A DNA stretch of 64,000 nucleotides from Niastella sp966211305 (GCA_966211305.1 CBIHPC010000010.1:7443-71442), one strand, 5' to 3'; numbered from the stretch's first letter, positions 18,567 through 26,575 are shown. Notes: generated by a model not told the origin, from the sequence alone. Program-made: numbers and translations.

Positions 18567-19472
18567 TTAATTAAACGACTGCCTGAATTCCAGCGGTGAC
18601 AGCTTTGTCTTCGATTTAAACAACTTGCTAAATGACGGCAAATGTTCGAAACCTAATTCATATGCTATTTGGCTAATAGAAAGACTAGTGGTTGATAACT
18701 TTACCTTTGCATTTTCAATAAGTTTGTTGTGAATGTGTTGTTGTGTATTTAGTCCCGTTAATACCTTTAATAAACTGCTTAGGTAATTAGGTGATAGGTT
18801 TAGTTGTTCAGAAATATATTTGACAGTAGGCACTCCACTGGCAGCTAACTTATCACTGGAAAAGTAATCAATCAATACATTTTCCAGACGTTCCAATATT
18901 TCATGGTTCGTTTTCTCACGCGTGATGAACTGGCGATTGTAGAACCGTTCAGAATAATTAAGTAAGGTTTCAACTTGTGAAATGATGATTTTTTTGCTGA
19001 ATTTGTCAATATTAGCACCGTATTCCTGTTGAATATTTTGTATAATATTATCAATCGTTTTTTCTTCTTTTCCTGAAAGGAATAATGCTTCATTTACAAA
19101 ATAATTCCAAAAATCATATTGCTTTATAATGACAGCTAATGGTGTATTCCATAGAAAGTCAGGATGAATAAGTAACATCCATCCTGATTGTTTTAATTCT
19201 TCCTCTGCGCCAGAACAAATACTATAAACCTGGTTGGGCGACATAAAGAATAGCACGCCTTCGTTAAAGTCATATTGTTGTTGTCCGTATCGTACTTTGA
19301 AGTTCGAAATTCTTTTTATGGATATACAAAAAACATCAAATGACAAATTCATTGGTTCAGCACTGGTCAAATGCTTAATATCTGCCAAATTTATTACACT
19401 AATTAGTGGATGTTCAGGTTTAGGAAGTCCTCTAAACTGATGATATTCGCTAATTGTTTTAAAGCGCTTCAT
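18567..19472 (-). CDS. AraC-family transcriptional regulator
   Basis: 301 residues. The N-terminal half is a cupin-like sensor (EGVLFFMSPNQVYSI). The C-terminal helix-turn-helix pair is complete (VKYISEQLNLSPNYLSSLLKV; ISQIAYELGFEHLPSFSKLFKSKTKLSPLEFR). It starts 4 bp after the stop of the quinone-oxidoreductase gene on the same strand, so the two form an operon and the regulator may control it. This AraC/oxidoreductase pairing is frequent in Bacteroidota accessory regions. Confidence 0.9.
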   Translation of the reverse strand: MKRFKTISEYHQFRGLPKPEHPLISVINLADIKHLTSAEPMNLSFDVFCISIKRISNFKVRYGQQQYDFNEGVLFFMSPNQVYSICSGAEEELKQSGWMLLIHPDFLWNTPLAVIIKQYDFWNYFVNEALFLSGKEEKTIDNIIQNIQQEYGANIDKFSKKIIISQVETLLNYSERFYNRQFITREKTNHEILERLENVLIDYFSSDKLAASGVPTVKYISEQLNLSPNYLSSLLKVLTGLNTQQHIHNKLIENAKVKLSTTSLSISQIAYELGFEHLPSFSKLFKSKTKLSPLEFRQSFN

Positions 19473-19476
19473 AAAT

Positions 19477-20442
19477 CTATTTTTCTTTCGTTACTTCCAA
19501 CACCAATTTTCCTGGTCTGCGCTTTATCTGGGCTTCCCGGTGCGCATCACTTACCTGCACCAGAGGGTATACCTTATTTATCGCGACCTTCAATTTATTT
19601 TCATCAAAAAGCCGGCTAATCTCTGTTAACCACCCCTGAATTTTATTCTCTCCGTAAATAACATGGCCTCTTGCATTTTTTCCTGCGAGTGCTTTTGTAA
19701 CATCCTCAATCAACGGATAGCCTTGAGTGGTTGACAATCTGCCGTTTTTGTTCATGATCTTTATAGACTTCAATTGCATTTCGCTTCCAAGTACGGCAGC
19801 GTCAAACACTACATCAATGTCTTTAAGCAATTCCTCAAATTTTTGACTCTGATAATCAATTACTTCATCAGCACCCAATTGCTTTAAAAAATCAAAATCG
19901 GCTGTCTTGGCAGTTCCTATCACGTATGCACCTTTCCATTTGGCGAATTGTACAGCAAAATGTCCCACATTGCCAGCAGCACCATGGATCAACACCCGCT
20001 CTCCTGGTTGTACCTGCCCACCTCTAATAATGCCATCCCAGGCTGTAATTGCAGATACCGGCACTGCTGCTGCTTGATTAAAAGTAATACTCTTTGGTTT
20101 TAATGCAAATTTTTGAGCGTCCGCTGCTACATATTCTGCGTAACTACCATCACCTGGGAAATTGGGGATTCCAAAAACTTCATCTCCCTGTTTAAAACCT
20201 GTTACCTCACTGCCAACTTCTTCTATAATACCAGAGGCATCCCATCCAAGGACAATAGGCAAATGCAATCTGACATGCAAACGGGAAATAACACTGCCAT
20301 CACGTATCTTCAGATCTATGGGGTTGACAGCACTCGCATACACCTTTACTAAAATTTCATTGGACGCAGGAATGGGACGTTCAACCTCTTCTAATTTCAT
20401 TACTTCCGGTTGTCCAAATTCGTGAATTCTGATTGCTTTCAT
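19477..20442 (-). CDS. NADP-dependent zinc-less alcohol dehydrogenase / quinone oxidoreductase
   Basis: 321 residues from MKAIRIHEFGQPEVMKLEEVE; the longer frame adds 21 hydrophobic residues that overlap the promoter and was not used. It has the GroES-like N-terminal domain and the MDR nucleotide fold with the AAGNVGHFAVQFAKWKGA motif (GxxGxxxxQ variant). No catalytic zinc ligand set is visible, so it belongs with QOR-like reductases acting on quinones or enals. A -7-like TAGTTTTG lies at 20471-20464 on the minus strand. Confidence 0.88.
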   Translation of the reverse strand: MKAIRIHEFGQPEVMKLEEVERPIPASNEILVKVYASAVNPIDLKIRDGSVISRLHVRLHLPIVLGWDASGIIEEVGSEVTGFKQGDEVFGIPNFPGDGSYAEYVAADAQKFALKPKSITFNQAAAVPVSAITAWDGIIRGGQVQPGERVLIHGAAGNVGHFAVQFAKWKGAYVIGTAKTADFDFLKQLGADEVIDYQSQKFEELLKDIDVVFDAAVLGSEMQLKSIKIMNKNGRLSTTQGYPLIEDVTKALAGKNARGHVIYGENKIQGWLTEISRLFDENKLKVAINKVYPLVQVSDAHREAQIKRRPGKLVLEVTKEK

Positions 20443-20595
20443 GTTTCTTTTTGTTTGATGACACAAAACTAAACACAAGTAAAAAATCAGATTTAGCCAA
20501 AACATTCTTTGATTTAGTCAGAATCAGGAAAAAAACTAATGCTGGCGCAAAGTATGTTGCTTCTATAAAGGTTAAACGCGTGCCGCCTGCGCTTT

Positions 20596-20994
20596 TCAGC
20601 CAATCCCCGATCTACTGGGGCATGCTCTACTTGGACATGAACGCACTAAAAAAGAGAAGGCTATAAGTCGTTGGACTTCACTGACATATGCAACGATTGC
20701 ATATGTAACATTTAAAATTGAAAACAAAACCATTAACAGCCAACCAATCTTTCTTTTCGCTATAAACAAGCATAACCCAATTGATGGGTAGAGGAAATGA
20801 ATAGAAAATAGAAGTTGAAATTCGGAATCGCTTATTAACTCAAATGCTGTTTTTTTAAATAGCCAAAGAAAATATAAAAGCGCACAGATAACGACTGAAC
20901 AGCAAATACACGTATAGAGGACGAAGAGTATTCCGACTTGTTTGTGTTCACTTTCAAAGTCGGTTAATGTATCAATTTGATTATTCATGTTCAT
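20596..20994 (-). CDS. Small membrane protein with a repeat-derived C-terminus
   Basis: 132 residues with three or four hydrophobic segments (ILFVLYTCICCSVVICALLYFLWLF; LLFSIHFLYPSIGLCLFI; GWLLMVLFSILNVTYAIVAYV). From about residue 105 the frame runs through a copy of the hairpin repeat (20646-20682) and ends RSCPSRACPSRSGIG, which looks non-native. The original 3' end was probably lost or replaced. Function unknown. Confidence 0.55.
   Translation of the reverse strand: MNMNNQIDTLTDFESEHKQVGILFVLYTCICCSVVICALLYFLWLFKKTAFELISDSEFQLLFSIHFLYPSIGLCLFIAKRKIGWLLMVLFSILNVTYAIVAYVSEVQRLIAFSFLVRSCPSRACPSRSGIG
20646..20682. repeat. Second copy of the AAGTCGTTGGACTT hairpin repeat
   Basis: Shares ACTAAAAA..GGCT.TAAGTCGTTGGACTT with 15450-15477, with a few insertions. 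It lies inside the tail of the small membrane-protein frame. Confidence 0.5.
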
Positions 20995-21011
20995 CTAAAG
21001 CGAGCATGACG

Positions 21012-21178
21012 TATAACGCCCAGGGCTTGGGAATGTGGCGATATTCCGTGTTACATCAGCCGGGACTGGTACTGAGTAAAGTGAATTTATCGGTCAGATT
21101 GATATATTGCTGAGTAACGATATGTCGATGAGAATATATAATCGTTAAGCCGCCATACCGCCAAACCCTATGTTAGCT
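21012..21178. repeat. attC-like imperfect inverted repeat
   Basis: The left end TATAACG (21012-21018), GGG (21029-21031) and GTGGCG (21035-21040) are matched in reverse order at the right end by CGCC (21159-21162), CCC (21166-21168) and GTTA (21172-21175). Nested TAAC/GTTA boxes with inner complementary boxes are the architecture of integron cassette sites. On the minus strand it follows the end of one gene fragment and ends 18 bp before the next start codon. No integrase is in the window. Confidence 0.4.
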
Positions 21179-21325
21179 GTTGCTCTTTTTTCTTTTAAAA
21201 ATTAAATTATAAGCGTCGGTGTCTCCTCCAAATGTTGGTACAACCAGTAGTAACATTACGCCTCCTTCATATTTGAACAAATTCCCAATTGAATTACAAA
21301 TGTTGAGTTTACGACTGTCAGCCCA
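21173..21325 (-). pseudogene. 3' fragment of an unknown gene
   Basis: A minus-strand frame of 50 codons with no proper start reads ADSRKLNICNSIGNLFKY...FGGDTDAYNLIF and ends KRKKSNS at a TAA that lies inside the attC-like repeat. It looks like the C-terminal remnant of a protein. Family not recognised. Confidence 0.4.
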
Positions 21326-21357
21326 CTATTGCCAATATGATGTTGGCAGTAGCTTTT

Positions 21358-22119
21358 CTATTGGTCGTCATACACTTTCAATGGTTTAAAGTTCTTAAAT
21401 CTAATATATCCAGGTTCATATTTTTTGTCTCTCATAATAATTTTCTCTTTCCCATTTTTGTCATAAGTAGAAACTGTTAAACCGTCAAACAGCTCAACGC
21501 TTGCGAACACTTTTAGGCTGTCGCCTTTAATATTTAAGAATACTGTTGAACAGCCACCATAAACCAAAAATGCATCTATGCAGCCGAGTTCTTTGTTATA
21601 AAGCATATTTGGATAGTCCTGTGAGTTTACGATTGATATTAGTTTTTGCTCTTGGTTATCGTATATAAATAGTCGTCTCACTTCATTTGCACCTCTTGCA
21701 GCAGTTCCTGAAATAAAGGTTATGTCATTAAAATTGTCGTTATTGAAATCTGAAATATTAGGCTCAAATCCAATTAAAGAAGTGGTTTCGTAACAATAGT
21801 TATTCTGAACCATCCAAGTTTCAGGGTCTTTAATAGTATATCTTCCTTTGGTGTAAAATTTAATTATTACATAGGTGTCGTCATAAACCCTAAATTTTAT
21901 TAGTTCTATTTTGCATTTTCCTTTTTCGCCAATATTTAGACTGTCAACAAACGTATCTATTATCTCAGTTTTTGACGTATCTGAGTTTTGCCGCTCGGAA
22001 GGGATAGTCTCATTAATAGAAATCTTAGTCGTACCAGTCTTATTAATAGCTTTTTCTGTCTCGCTTTTTGAATTACACGAAACTAAAATTGTCAAAAATA
22101 ATAGTGTGAATAATTTCAT
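21358..22119 (-). CDS. Lipoprotein of the XAC2610-like type
   Basis: 253 residues from MKLFTLLFLTILVSC; the longer frame adds nine residues before the signal. The lipobox cysteine follows ILVS. After a Ser/Thr/Lys-rich linker the mature domain contains ISDFNNDNFNDITFISG, a calcium-loop-like DxNxDxxxD segment found in proteins annotated as XAC2610-related, and a GGCSTVFLN strand. Function unknown. AT-rich coding sequence within the accessory block. Confidence 0.7.
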   Translation of the reverse strand: MKLFTLLFLTILVSCNSKSETEKAINKTGTTKISINETIPSERQNSDTSKTEIIDTFVDSLNIGEKGKCKIELIKFRVYDDTYVIIKFYTKGRYTIKDPETWMVQNNYCYETTSLIGFEPNISDFNNDNFNDITFISGTAARGANEVRRLFIYDNQEQKLISIVNSQDYPNMLYNKELGCIDAFLVYGGCSTVFLNIKGDSLKVFASVELFDGLTVSTYDKNGKEKIIMRDKKYEPGYIRFKNFKPLKVYDDQ

Positions 22120-22269
22120 CGTGAGGTATCCTGTAATAACATTCATTTTAATTTGGTTATTAATGGTTTAAGCTTAAAAATGAGATAAATGATCAGTTAT
22201 TTATGATTGTAAGTGAACTTTTACTGAAATCAGTGAAGTTTCATTAAAAAAAGATGTACAAATTGGAAA

Positions 22270-22552
22270 AAAAATCTAGTTATGCCAGCACGTGATCAAC
22301 TTACACTAAAAAGTAATTTACTTCCAATGAAAAACATATTACAACCGGCAAAAAGTAATCATCTTTTCTTTAAATAATGTTAACTATGATAAAAAAAATT
22401 TATATTCAATGCAGCCTGTATTATAACGGCCAACGCTAACGTTATGGCCCGAAAAAAAATAATTATCGTCCTTTAAAAAGTAACTATGACCTGGTAATAA
22501 GTAAATATCTCCCAAAAAAAGTAACTATGACCCGGAAAAAGTAATTATCGTC
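22270..22552 (+). repeat. Array of AAGTAACTATGACC-like motifs with 20-21 bp period
   Basis: The best copies start at 22457 (AAATAATTATCGTC), 22478 (AAGTAACTATGACC), 22499 (AAGTAAATATCTCC), 22519 (AAGTAACTATGACC) and 22539 (AAGTAATTATCGTC). More degenerate ones lie near 22311, 22353 and 22379. The core equals that of the array at 12.56-12.75 kb. A fragmentary coiled-coil frame overlaps the right side. This looks like the multi-site end of a lost insertion sequence. An ATAACG...CGTTAT inverted pair lies within it at 22423-22445. Confidence 0.55.
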
Positions 22553-22749
22553 TCACAGCACTTCACAATTATCCGGTAAATGCGTTTTAATGGACAAATT
22601 AAGGGAGGGCGATTAGAAGGGAAGCTGCTTTTAAGACGCCTGTAATTTTGCTCCAGTTGCTGCACATACTGTTTTAATTCCTCCCGTTCAGCAGTCAGCC
22701 TGGCATTCTCCTCTGTTAGGACGTCCATCATTGCTACAAGTTGTTCCAC
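22525..22749 (-). pseudogene. Coiled-coil ORF fragment, possible mobile-element remnant
   Basis: 74 codons. The first ~45 residues form a coiled coil (MEQLVAMMDVLTEENARL, EELKQYVQQLEQNYRRLKSS) like the leader helix of some transposase accessory proteins. The remainder is low-quality sequence reading into the phased repeat array. No stop-free continuation exists. Identity uncertain. Confidence 0.35.
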
Positions 22750-22842
22750 CTTTTGATTTTACGATTCGTCCAATTGTTCCCGCTCCGAACTGATCTTATT
22801 AACATTCAATTTGGCATTTGTAAAGCTCGTCTTTCCCCGGGA

Positions 22843-23265
22843 TCATCCAGTTTTCCGCTCAATAGCCATCTGCCGGTAAACCTGGCATATTGATTTTGAA
22901 GTTTCGCTAATCTTTGGGTCCTGCGTAATAACAGTTTCCAAAAAGCTGCGATTGGCATCACCCCATTTATTCAAAGCATCAATAACAGGCATCAACGACC
23001 AACCGATCTCCGTAAGCGAATATTCCACTTTAGGCGGCAATTGCGGGTACGTTTTCTTTTCTACCATGCCATGCATCTCCAATTCTTTGAGTTGTACGTT
23101 CAATACCCTGCGGGTAGCGCCGGGCAATACACGCACCAGCTCGCTGGGACGTTTTATATCAATCGAAATGGCATGTAGCAAGGCTGGCTTCCATTTGCCG
23201 TTCAGCACTTCTTTTGTCAGGTGCAGACCGCAATCTATAGTGAGGGGCGTCTTTCTTTCGTACAT
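22843..23265 (-). CDS. HxlR-family transcriptional regulator
   Basis: 140 residues with the HxlR winged helix: CGLHLTKEVLNGKWKPALLHAI, RPSELVRVLPGATRRVLNVQLKELE and the wing YSLTEIGWSL. It is divergent from the old yellow enzyme gene at 23395, the usual arrangement for regulators of flavin reductases that respond to electrophiles or redox change. A perfect 11-bp-arm palindrome lies in the shared gap (23301-23325). One cysteine close to the N-terminus (DCGLH) fits the redox-sensing subgroup. Confidence 0.9.
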   Translation of the reverse strand: MYERKTPLTIDCGLHLTKEVLNGKWKPALLHAISIDIKRPSELVRVLPGATRRVLNVQLKELEMHGMVEKKTYPQLPPKVEYSLTEIGWSLMPVIDALNKWGDANRSFLETVITQDPKISETSKSICQVYRQMAIERKTG

Positions 23266-23300
23266 AACTGTTCACTTTACTCAAAAATAGACATTGTATC

Positions 23301-23325
23301 TTAATTTATCCAGGGGATAAATTAA
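23301..23325. promoter_or_regulatory. Palindromic operator candidate for HxlR
   Basis: TTAATTTATCC (23301-23311) and GGATAAATTAA (23315-23325) are exact reverse complements with AGG between. On the minus strand TATTTTTG (23289-23282) fits TAnnTTTG as the hxlR -7 box, so the palindrome would cover the upstream promoter half. Confidence 0.55.
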
Positions 23326-23394
23326 TCCCTATACCATTAGTTTCTCCCGTATTGTGCTGTTGTTCCGTATACCCGAGGTTTGTAAAAAAAAATA

Positions 23395-24510
23395 ATGAAA
23401 AATACAGCACAGGCTTTATTGACTGAATACCAATTGGGCGATTTGAAATTAAACAACCGGGTAGTTATGGCGCCAATGACGCGTGCAAGAGCCACCAATG
23501 CAGGTCTGGTACCTACAGCATTAATGGCCACGTATTATGCACAACGCGCCTCAGCAGGCTTGATCGTGAGTGAAGGCACCTGGGTGAGTGCAAAGGCTAA
23601 AGGCTTTATTAACGTGCCGGGTATCTACACCCGGGAACAGATAGAAGGATGGAAACTGGTGACCGCTGCCGTACACGACAAAGGCGGTTTGATCTTCTCC
23701 CAGTTAGGGCATATTGGCTCCGCATCCCATCCGGATTTCTTTGATGGCGAACTGCCTGCCGGACCTTCCCCCATAAATCCGCAAACCCATTCTTTTACTC
23801 CTGAAGGTTTTAAAGAAACACTTACGCCCCGCGAACTGACCGCCGCTGAGATCAGACAAACAGTACAGGATTTTAAGCAGGCTGCTAAAAATGCCATGGA
23901 AGCCGGATTTGATGGTGTTGAGGTACATGCCCAGGCGGGTATGTTGATTCCTCAATTTTTAAGTATCGCTACCAATCAGCGCACCGATGCGTATGGAGGC
24001 AGTATTGAAAACCGTTCGCGCATTGTATTTGAGATACTGGATGCCATTTTAGAAGTTTGGGACAGCACACGTGTAGCCATCAAATTTACACCGGTTGCAA
24101 TCAGCCATGTAGGCATCGTAAAGCCAGATGAAGAAACGATTCCAGTGTTCCAGTACATCCTTAAAAAATTGAGTGATTATAATCTCGCTTACCTGCACAT
24201 TGTGGGACCCGCAGAAGACTTAGCCGGCACCCCGGTAGCGGCATTACAGCACAATTATTTCAGCCATTTCCGCCATCACTATCGCGGCAGGCTGATGGCC
24301 AATCTGGGCTTCACGCAGGAAAGCGGCAATGCAATTCTGGAAGCAGGTACAGCCGACCTGGTATCTTTTGGCACACCATTCATAGCCAACCCGGATCTGG
24401 TAGAGCGCTTTAAGTATAACCTGCCATTGTCAGAAGCCAACCGGGATACATATTATGCCGGGAATGAAAACGGATATGCCGATTACCCTGCCGCGGTTCT
24501 CCCAAAGTAA
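23395..24510 (+). CDS. Old-yellow-enzyme-family alkene reductase
   Basis: 371 residues with the FMN-binding TIM barrel of NemA/OYE: NRVVMAPMTRARA, QLGHIGSASHPDF, NQRTDAYGGSIENR, GRLMANLGFT and VSFGTPFIANPDLVERF. The expected reaction is NAD(P)H-dependent reduction of activated alkenes, quinones or nitro compounds. The substrate-anchoring pair, normally His-x-x-Asn or His-x-x-His, reads HAQA here (H178, A181), so the second polar residue is missing. The start fits a gene divergent from hxlR, with a 129-bp regulatory gap. It ends at a terminator (24562-24591). Confidence 0.9.
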   Translation: MKNTAQALLTEYQLGDLKLNNRVVMAPMTRARATNAGLVPTALMATYYAQRASAGLIVSEGTWVSAKAKGFINVPGIYTREQIEGWKLVTAAVHDKGGLIFSQLGHIGSASHPDFFDGELPAGPSPINPQTHSFTPEGFKETLTPRELTAAEIRQTVQDFKQAAKNAMEAGFDGVEVHAQAGMLIPQFLSIATNQRTDAYGGSIENRSRIVFEILDAILEVWDSTRVAIKFTPVAISHVGIVKPDEETIPVFQYILKKLSDYNLAYLHIVGPAEDLAGTPVAALQHNYFSHFRHHYRGRLMANLGFTQESGNAILEAGTADLVSFGTPFIANPDLVERFKYNLPLSEANRDTYYAGNENGYADYPAAVLPK

Positions 24511-24561
24511 AAGCCTCCATCTCCGGGTTCGAGAAATTTCCAACGTGGGGCACTTAAAAAG

Positions 24562-24591
24562 AAGCCTCGATTAGCAGTCGGGGCTTTTTTT
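24562..24591 (+). terminator. Rho-independent terminator after the alkene reductase
   Basis: AAGCCTCGA (24562-24570) pairs with TCGGGGCTT (24578-24586), one G-T pair, followed by T residues. Confidence 0.85.
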
Positions 24592-24666
24592 GTTTTTATA
24601 TTACAATTGCCGCCAACCGTGAGTTAAAAAAAAGCAATATGAGTTGGTAATCTATGCTAATATTCC

Positions 24667-26049
24667 CTACTTCTTATTCCCCGGCATCTCCTGTCCGTTC
24701 TGATACAGAATAAGACGCTTTACCGCTCCCTTTTCATCCTTTACGAATTCTATTTTGGCATCCACTACTTTCAAAAAGAACAGGTATTCTTTTTCGGCAA
24801 ACAGTTCGAATTTGCTTTGGCCGGTAGCCTGTCCAAACATTTTATCATTTTCTACCGTCACCGTAATTGAAAAACCAGGTGCCAGTTCATATTCGCCAAC
24901 ATATTGTTTTAATACATCAGGTGAAACGGCCATTTCTTTCTTTACTTCTTCTTTAAGACCATACAATACCTGCCTGGTTTTCTTCAGCACATCGCCCGGG
25001 GTTTCGTGATTACGCAAAATGATGATTGTTTTGTCTTTTTCAATATTCCGTTCGATATAGGTATTATACCCCGGCCAACTTCCTGAATGATTTACTATTT
25101 TGCCCGCGCCTTTTACTTCTGCAATAGCCCAGCCAAAACCATAGTTCGTTTTTTTGCCATCATTCAATGTGCCGGGTTGAAGAGCCTCCCCCATCATTTC
25201 TTTGCTTATCAGCTTTTCGGTATATAGCGCCCTGTCCCATATCAGCAGGTCATTTACCGTAGTATTGACGGATCCATCTCCAACAATTCCATCGAGACAA
25301 AATACGGTCCCTGCAGTTTCGATTACACTATCAGGTAATGCAAATTGTTTTTTATTTCTGTCATACACATAACCAAAAGCATAATTCGGAATGGTTTTCT
25401 TTTCATACCTGCGGCGATATACGAGAGACCGCTTCATCTTCAGCGGCTTAAAAATATTTTTCTGCAGGTAATCACCAAAGCTTTGCCCCGATACTTTTTC
25501 GATGATGAACGCCAGCAACATATAACCCGTATTACTGTATTCCCATTTTTCGCCGGGCACAAAATGGATTGGCGGTTTATATTTTGCCAGCAGGCCGATC
25601 ACATCGCTATTGGTTGCAATTTTGGTTCTGTCCCAATAATTCGTAAAAAGCTGCATATAATCCGGCAGTCCTGACGTGTGATTGAGCAGCTGCCGTATGG
25701 TGATATTGTAATAAGGAAGCTCAGGTATGAATTTACGCAGACTGTCTTCGTAATTTAGTTTACGCTGCTTTTTCAGCAGCATGATACCCATCGCCGTGAA
25801 CTGTTTGGAAACCGATGCGAGTTCAAAAACTGATTCTGCATTCAAATCTGCATTGGAGGTACGGTTTGCCTTGCCAAAACTTTTCTGATAAATAATACTT
25901 CCCTTATCGGCGATAAGCACATTCCCAAAAAACTGTTGTTTATTGTACAGTCCCGAAAACAAACTGTCCAGTTGCAACGTCCTATCCTGCGCCACACCCC
26001 CCACCGAAAACAATAACCCGATAAAACCAAAGACTTTACGCATATTCAT
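24667..26049 (-). CDS. Serine hydrolase, class C beta-lactamase / penicillin-binding fold
   Basis: 460 residues (458 from the second Met). A signal peptide MRKVFGFIGLLFSVGGVAQ is followed by a beta-lactamase domain with the SxxK motif SVSK (S79, K82) and YSN in KWEYSNTGYML; an HSG box in VNHSGSWPGYN replaces KTG. The ~100-residue C-terminal extension (QYVGEYELAPG...) is the DUF3471-like beta domain often attached to such esterases or D-amino-acid peptidases. Its actual substrate cannot be told and resistance should not be assumed. Confidence 0.88.
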   Translation of the reverse strand: MNMRKVFGFIGLLFSVGGVAQDRTLQLDSLFSGLYNKQQFFGNVLIADKGSIIYQKSFGKANRTSNADLNAESVFELASVSKQFTAMGIMLLKKQRKLNYEDSLRKFIPELPYYNITIRQLLNHTSGLPDYMQLFTNYWDRTKIATNSDVIGLLAKYKPPIHFVPGEKWEYSNTGYMLLAFIIEKVSGQSFGDYLQKNIFKPLKMKRSLVYRRRYEKKTIPNYAFGYVYDRNKKQFALPDSVIETAGTVFCLDGIVGDGSVNTTVNDLLIWDRALYTEKLISKEMMGEALQPGTLNDGKKTNYGFGWAIAEVKGAGKIVNHSGSWPGYNTYIERNIEKDKTIIILRNHETPGDVLKKTRQVLYGLKEEVKKEMAVSPDVLKQYVGEYELAPGFSITVTVENDKMFGQATGQSKFELFAEKEYLFFLKVVDAKIEFVKDEKGAVKRLILYQNGQEMPGNKK

Positions 26050-26235
26050 TTTTGATTTTAGATTTACAATAACTGAAAATTCATACGCATAAGGATCATC
26101 GGTTTCTGAATTACAGCTCTAAAGGAGAGGAAATAACGATCATTACGTTTCATACAACCTGAAATCCTATTGCACCCGTCACATAAGTCGTGTGGGCTCC
26201 CTGAATTGTTACAGTGTCAGGTTTTTGCTTTCGCC
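26050..26235. other. Intergenic, no supported feature
   Basis: AT-rich, no open frame of note. The right part probably contains decayed sequence continuous with the ATPase relic at 26236-26436. Confidence 0.3.
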
Positions 26236-26436
26236 CTACTCCCCCAGCCCATTGGGCGAAACTTTGGCGCCCTGATGGCTTTTACCCCTGTAGCCTACCG
26301 AGATAGCATCTATTTTGCTGGTTGTTCCCCCGGAAGTTAATCCGCATTCAGCAATGATCTCCTTCCTTGTTAATCCTTTCCCTTTATTTGCCAAAATTCT
26401 GATTTGCCGGCGGCCGCCACCAAAAAATTTTAGCAA
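26236..26436 (-). pseudogene. Relic of an AAA+ ATPase (DUF234/archaeal-ATPase-like C-terminus)
   Basis: The segment IRILANKGKGLTRKEIIAECGLTSGGTTSKI matches the winged-helix region at the end of the nucleotide-binding module of ATP-binding proteins of the PF01637/DUF4143 type. The frame before it starts abruptly, the sequence after it (AISVGYRGKSHQ...) is out of family, and there is no P-loop. I read it as a deletion remnant of about 35 conserved codons. Confidence 0.5.
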
Positions 26437-26453
26437 TTATCCAAATCAGCTTT

Positions 26454-26461
26454 TATATTTG
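26454..26461 (+). promoter_or_regulatory. -7 promoter element of the riboswitch transcript
   Basis: TATATTTG fits TAnnTTTG exactly. The -33 element is weak (TTTA-like about 22 bases upstream). Transcription would start near 26468, just before the aptamer. Confidence 0.5.
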
Positions 26462-26467
26462 CACTCA

Positions 26468-26574
26468 CAAAGGAAATGGTGTCTTCCTATTTGAACCGTC
26501 CGATACACTTCGCGACTGATGGCGCCTACAAATAGACTGGATTTTATTGTATACCGGCTTAACTATTTGTAGGC
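26468..26574 (+). ncRNA. Fluoride riboswitch (crcB motif) with translational expression platform
   Basis: The conserved blocks occur in order: GGAAATGGTGTCTTCC (26472-26487), AACCG (26494-26498) and CTGATGGCGCCTAC (26516-26529). GGTGTC can pair with GGCGCC to form the pseudoknot that defines this aptamer. The 3' end of the aptamer continues as GCCTACAAATAG (26524-26535), the exact complement of CTATTTGTAGGC (26563-26574), which ends one base before the ATG. Without fluoride that 12-bp hairpin should mask the start region. With fluoride the aptamer holds GGCGCCTAC and frees it. Confidence 0.85.
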
Positions 26575-26575
26575 A

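Noticed and set aside
24667..26049. Beta-lactam resistance gene
   Set aside because: SxxK and YSN are present, but this family is mostly esterases and peptidases and the C-terminal extension is not that of a resistance enzyme.
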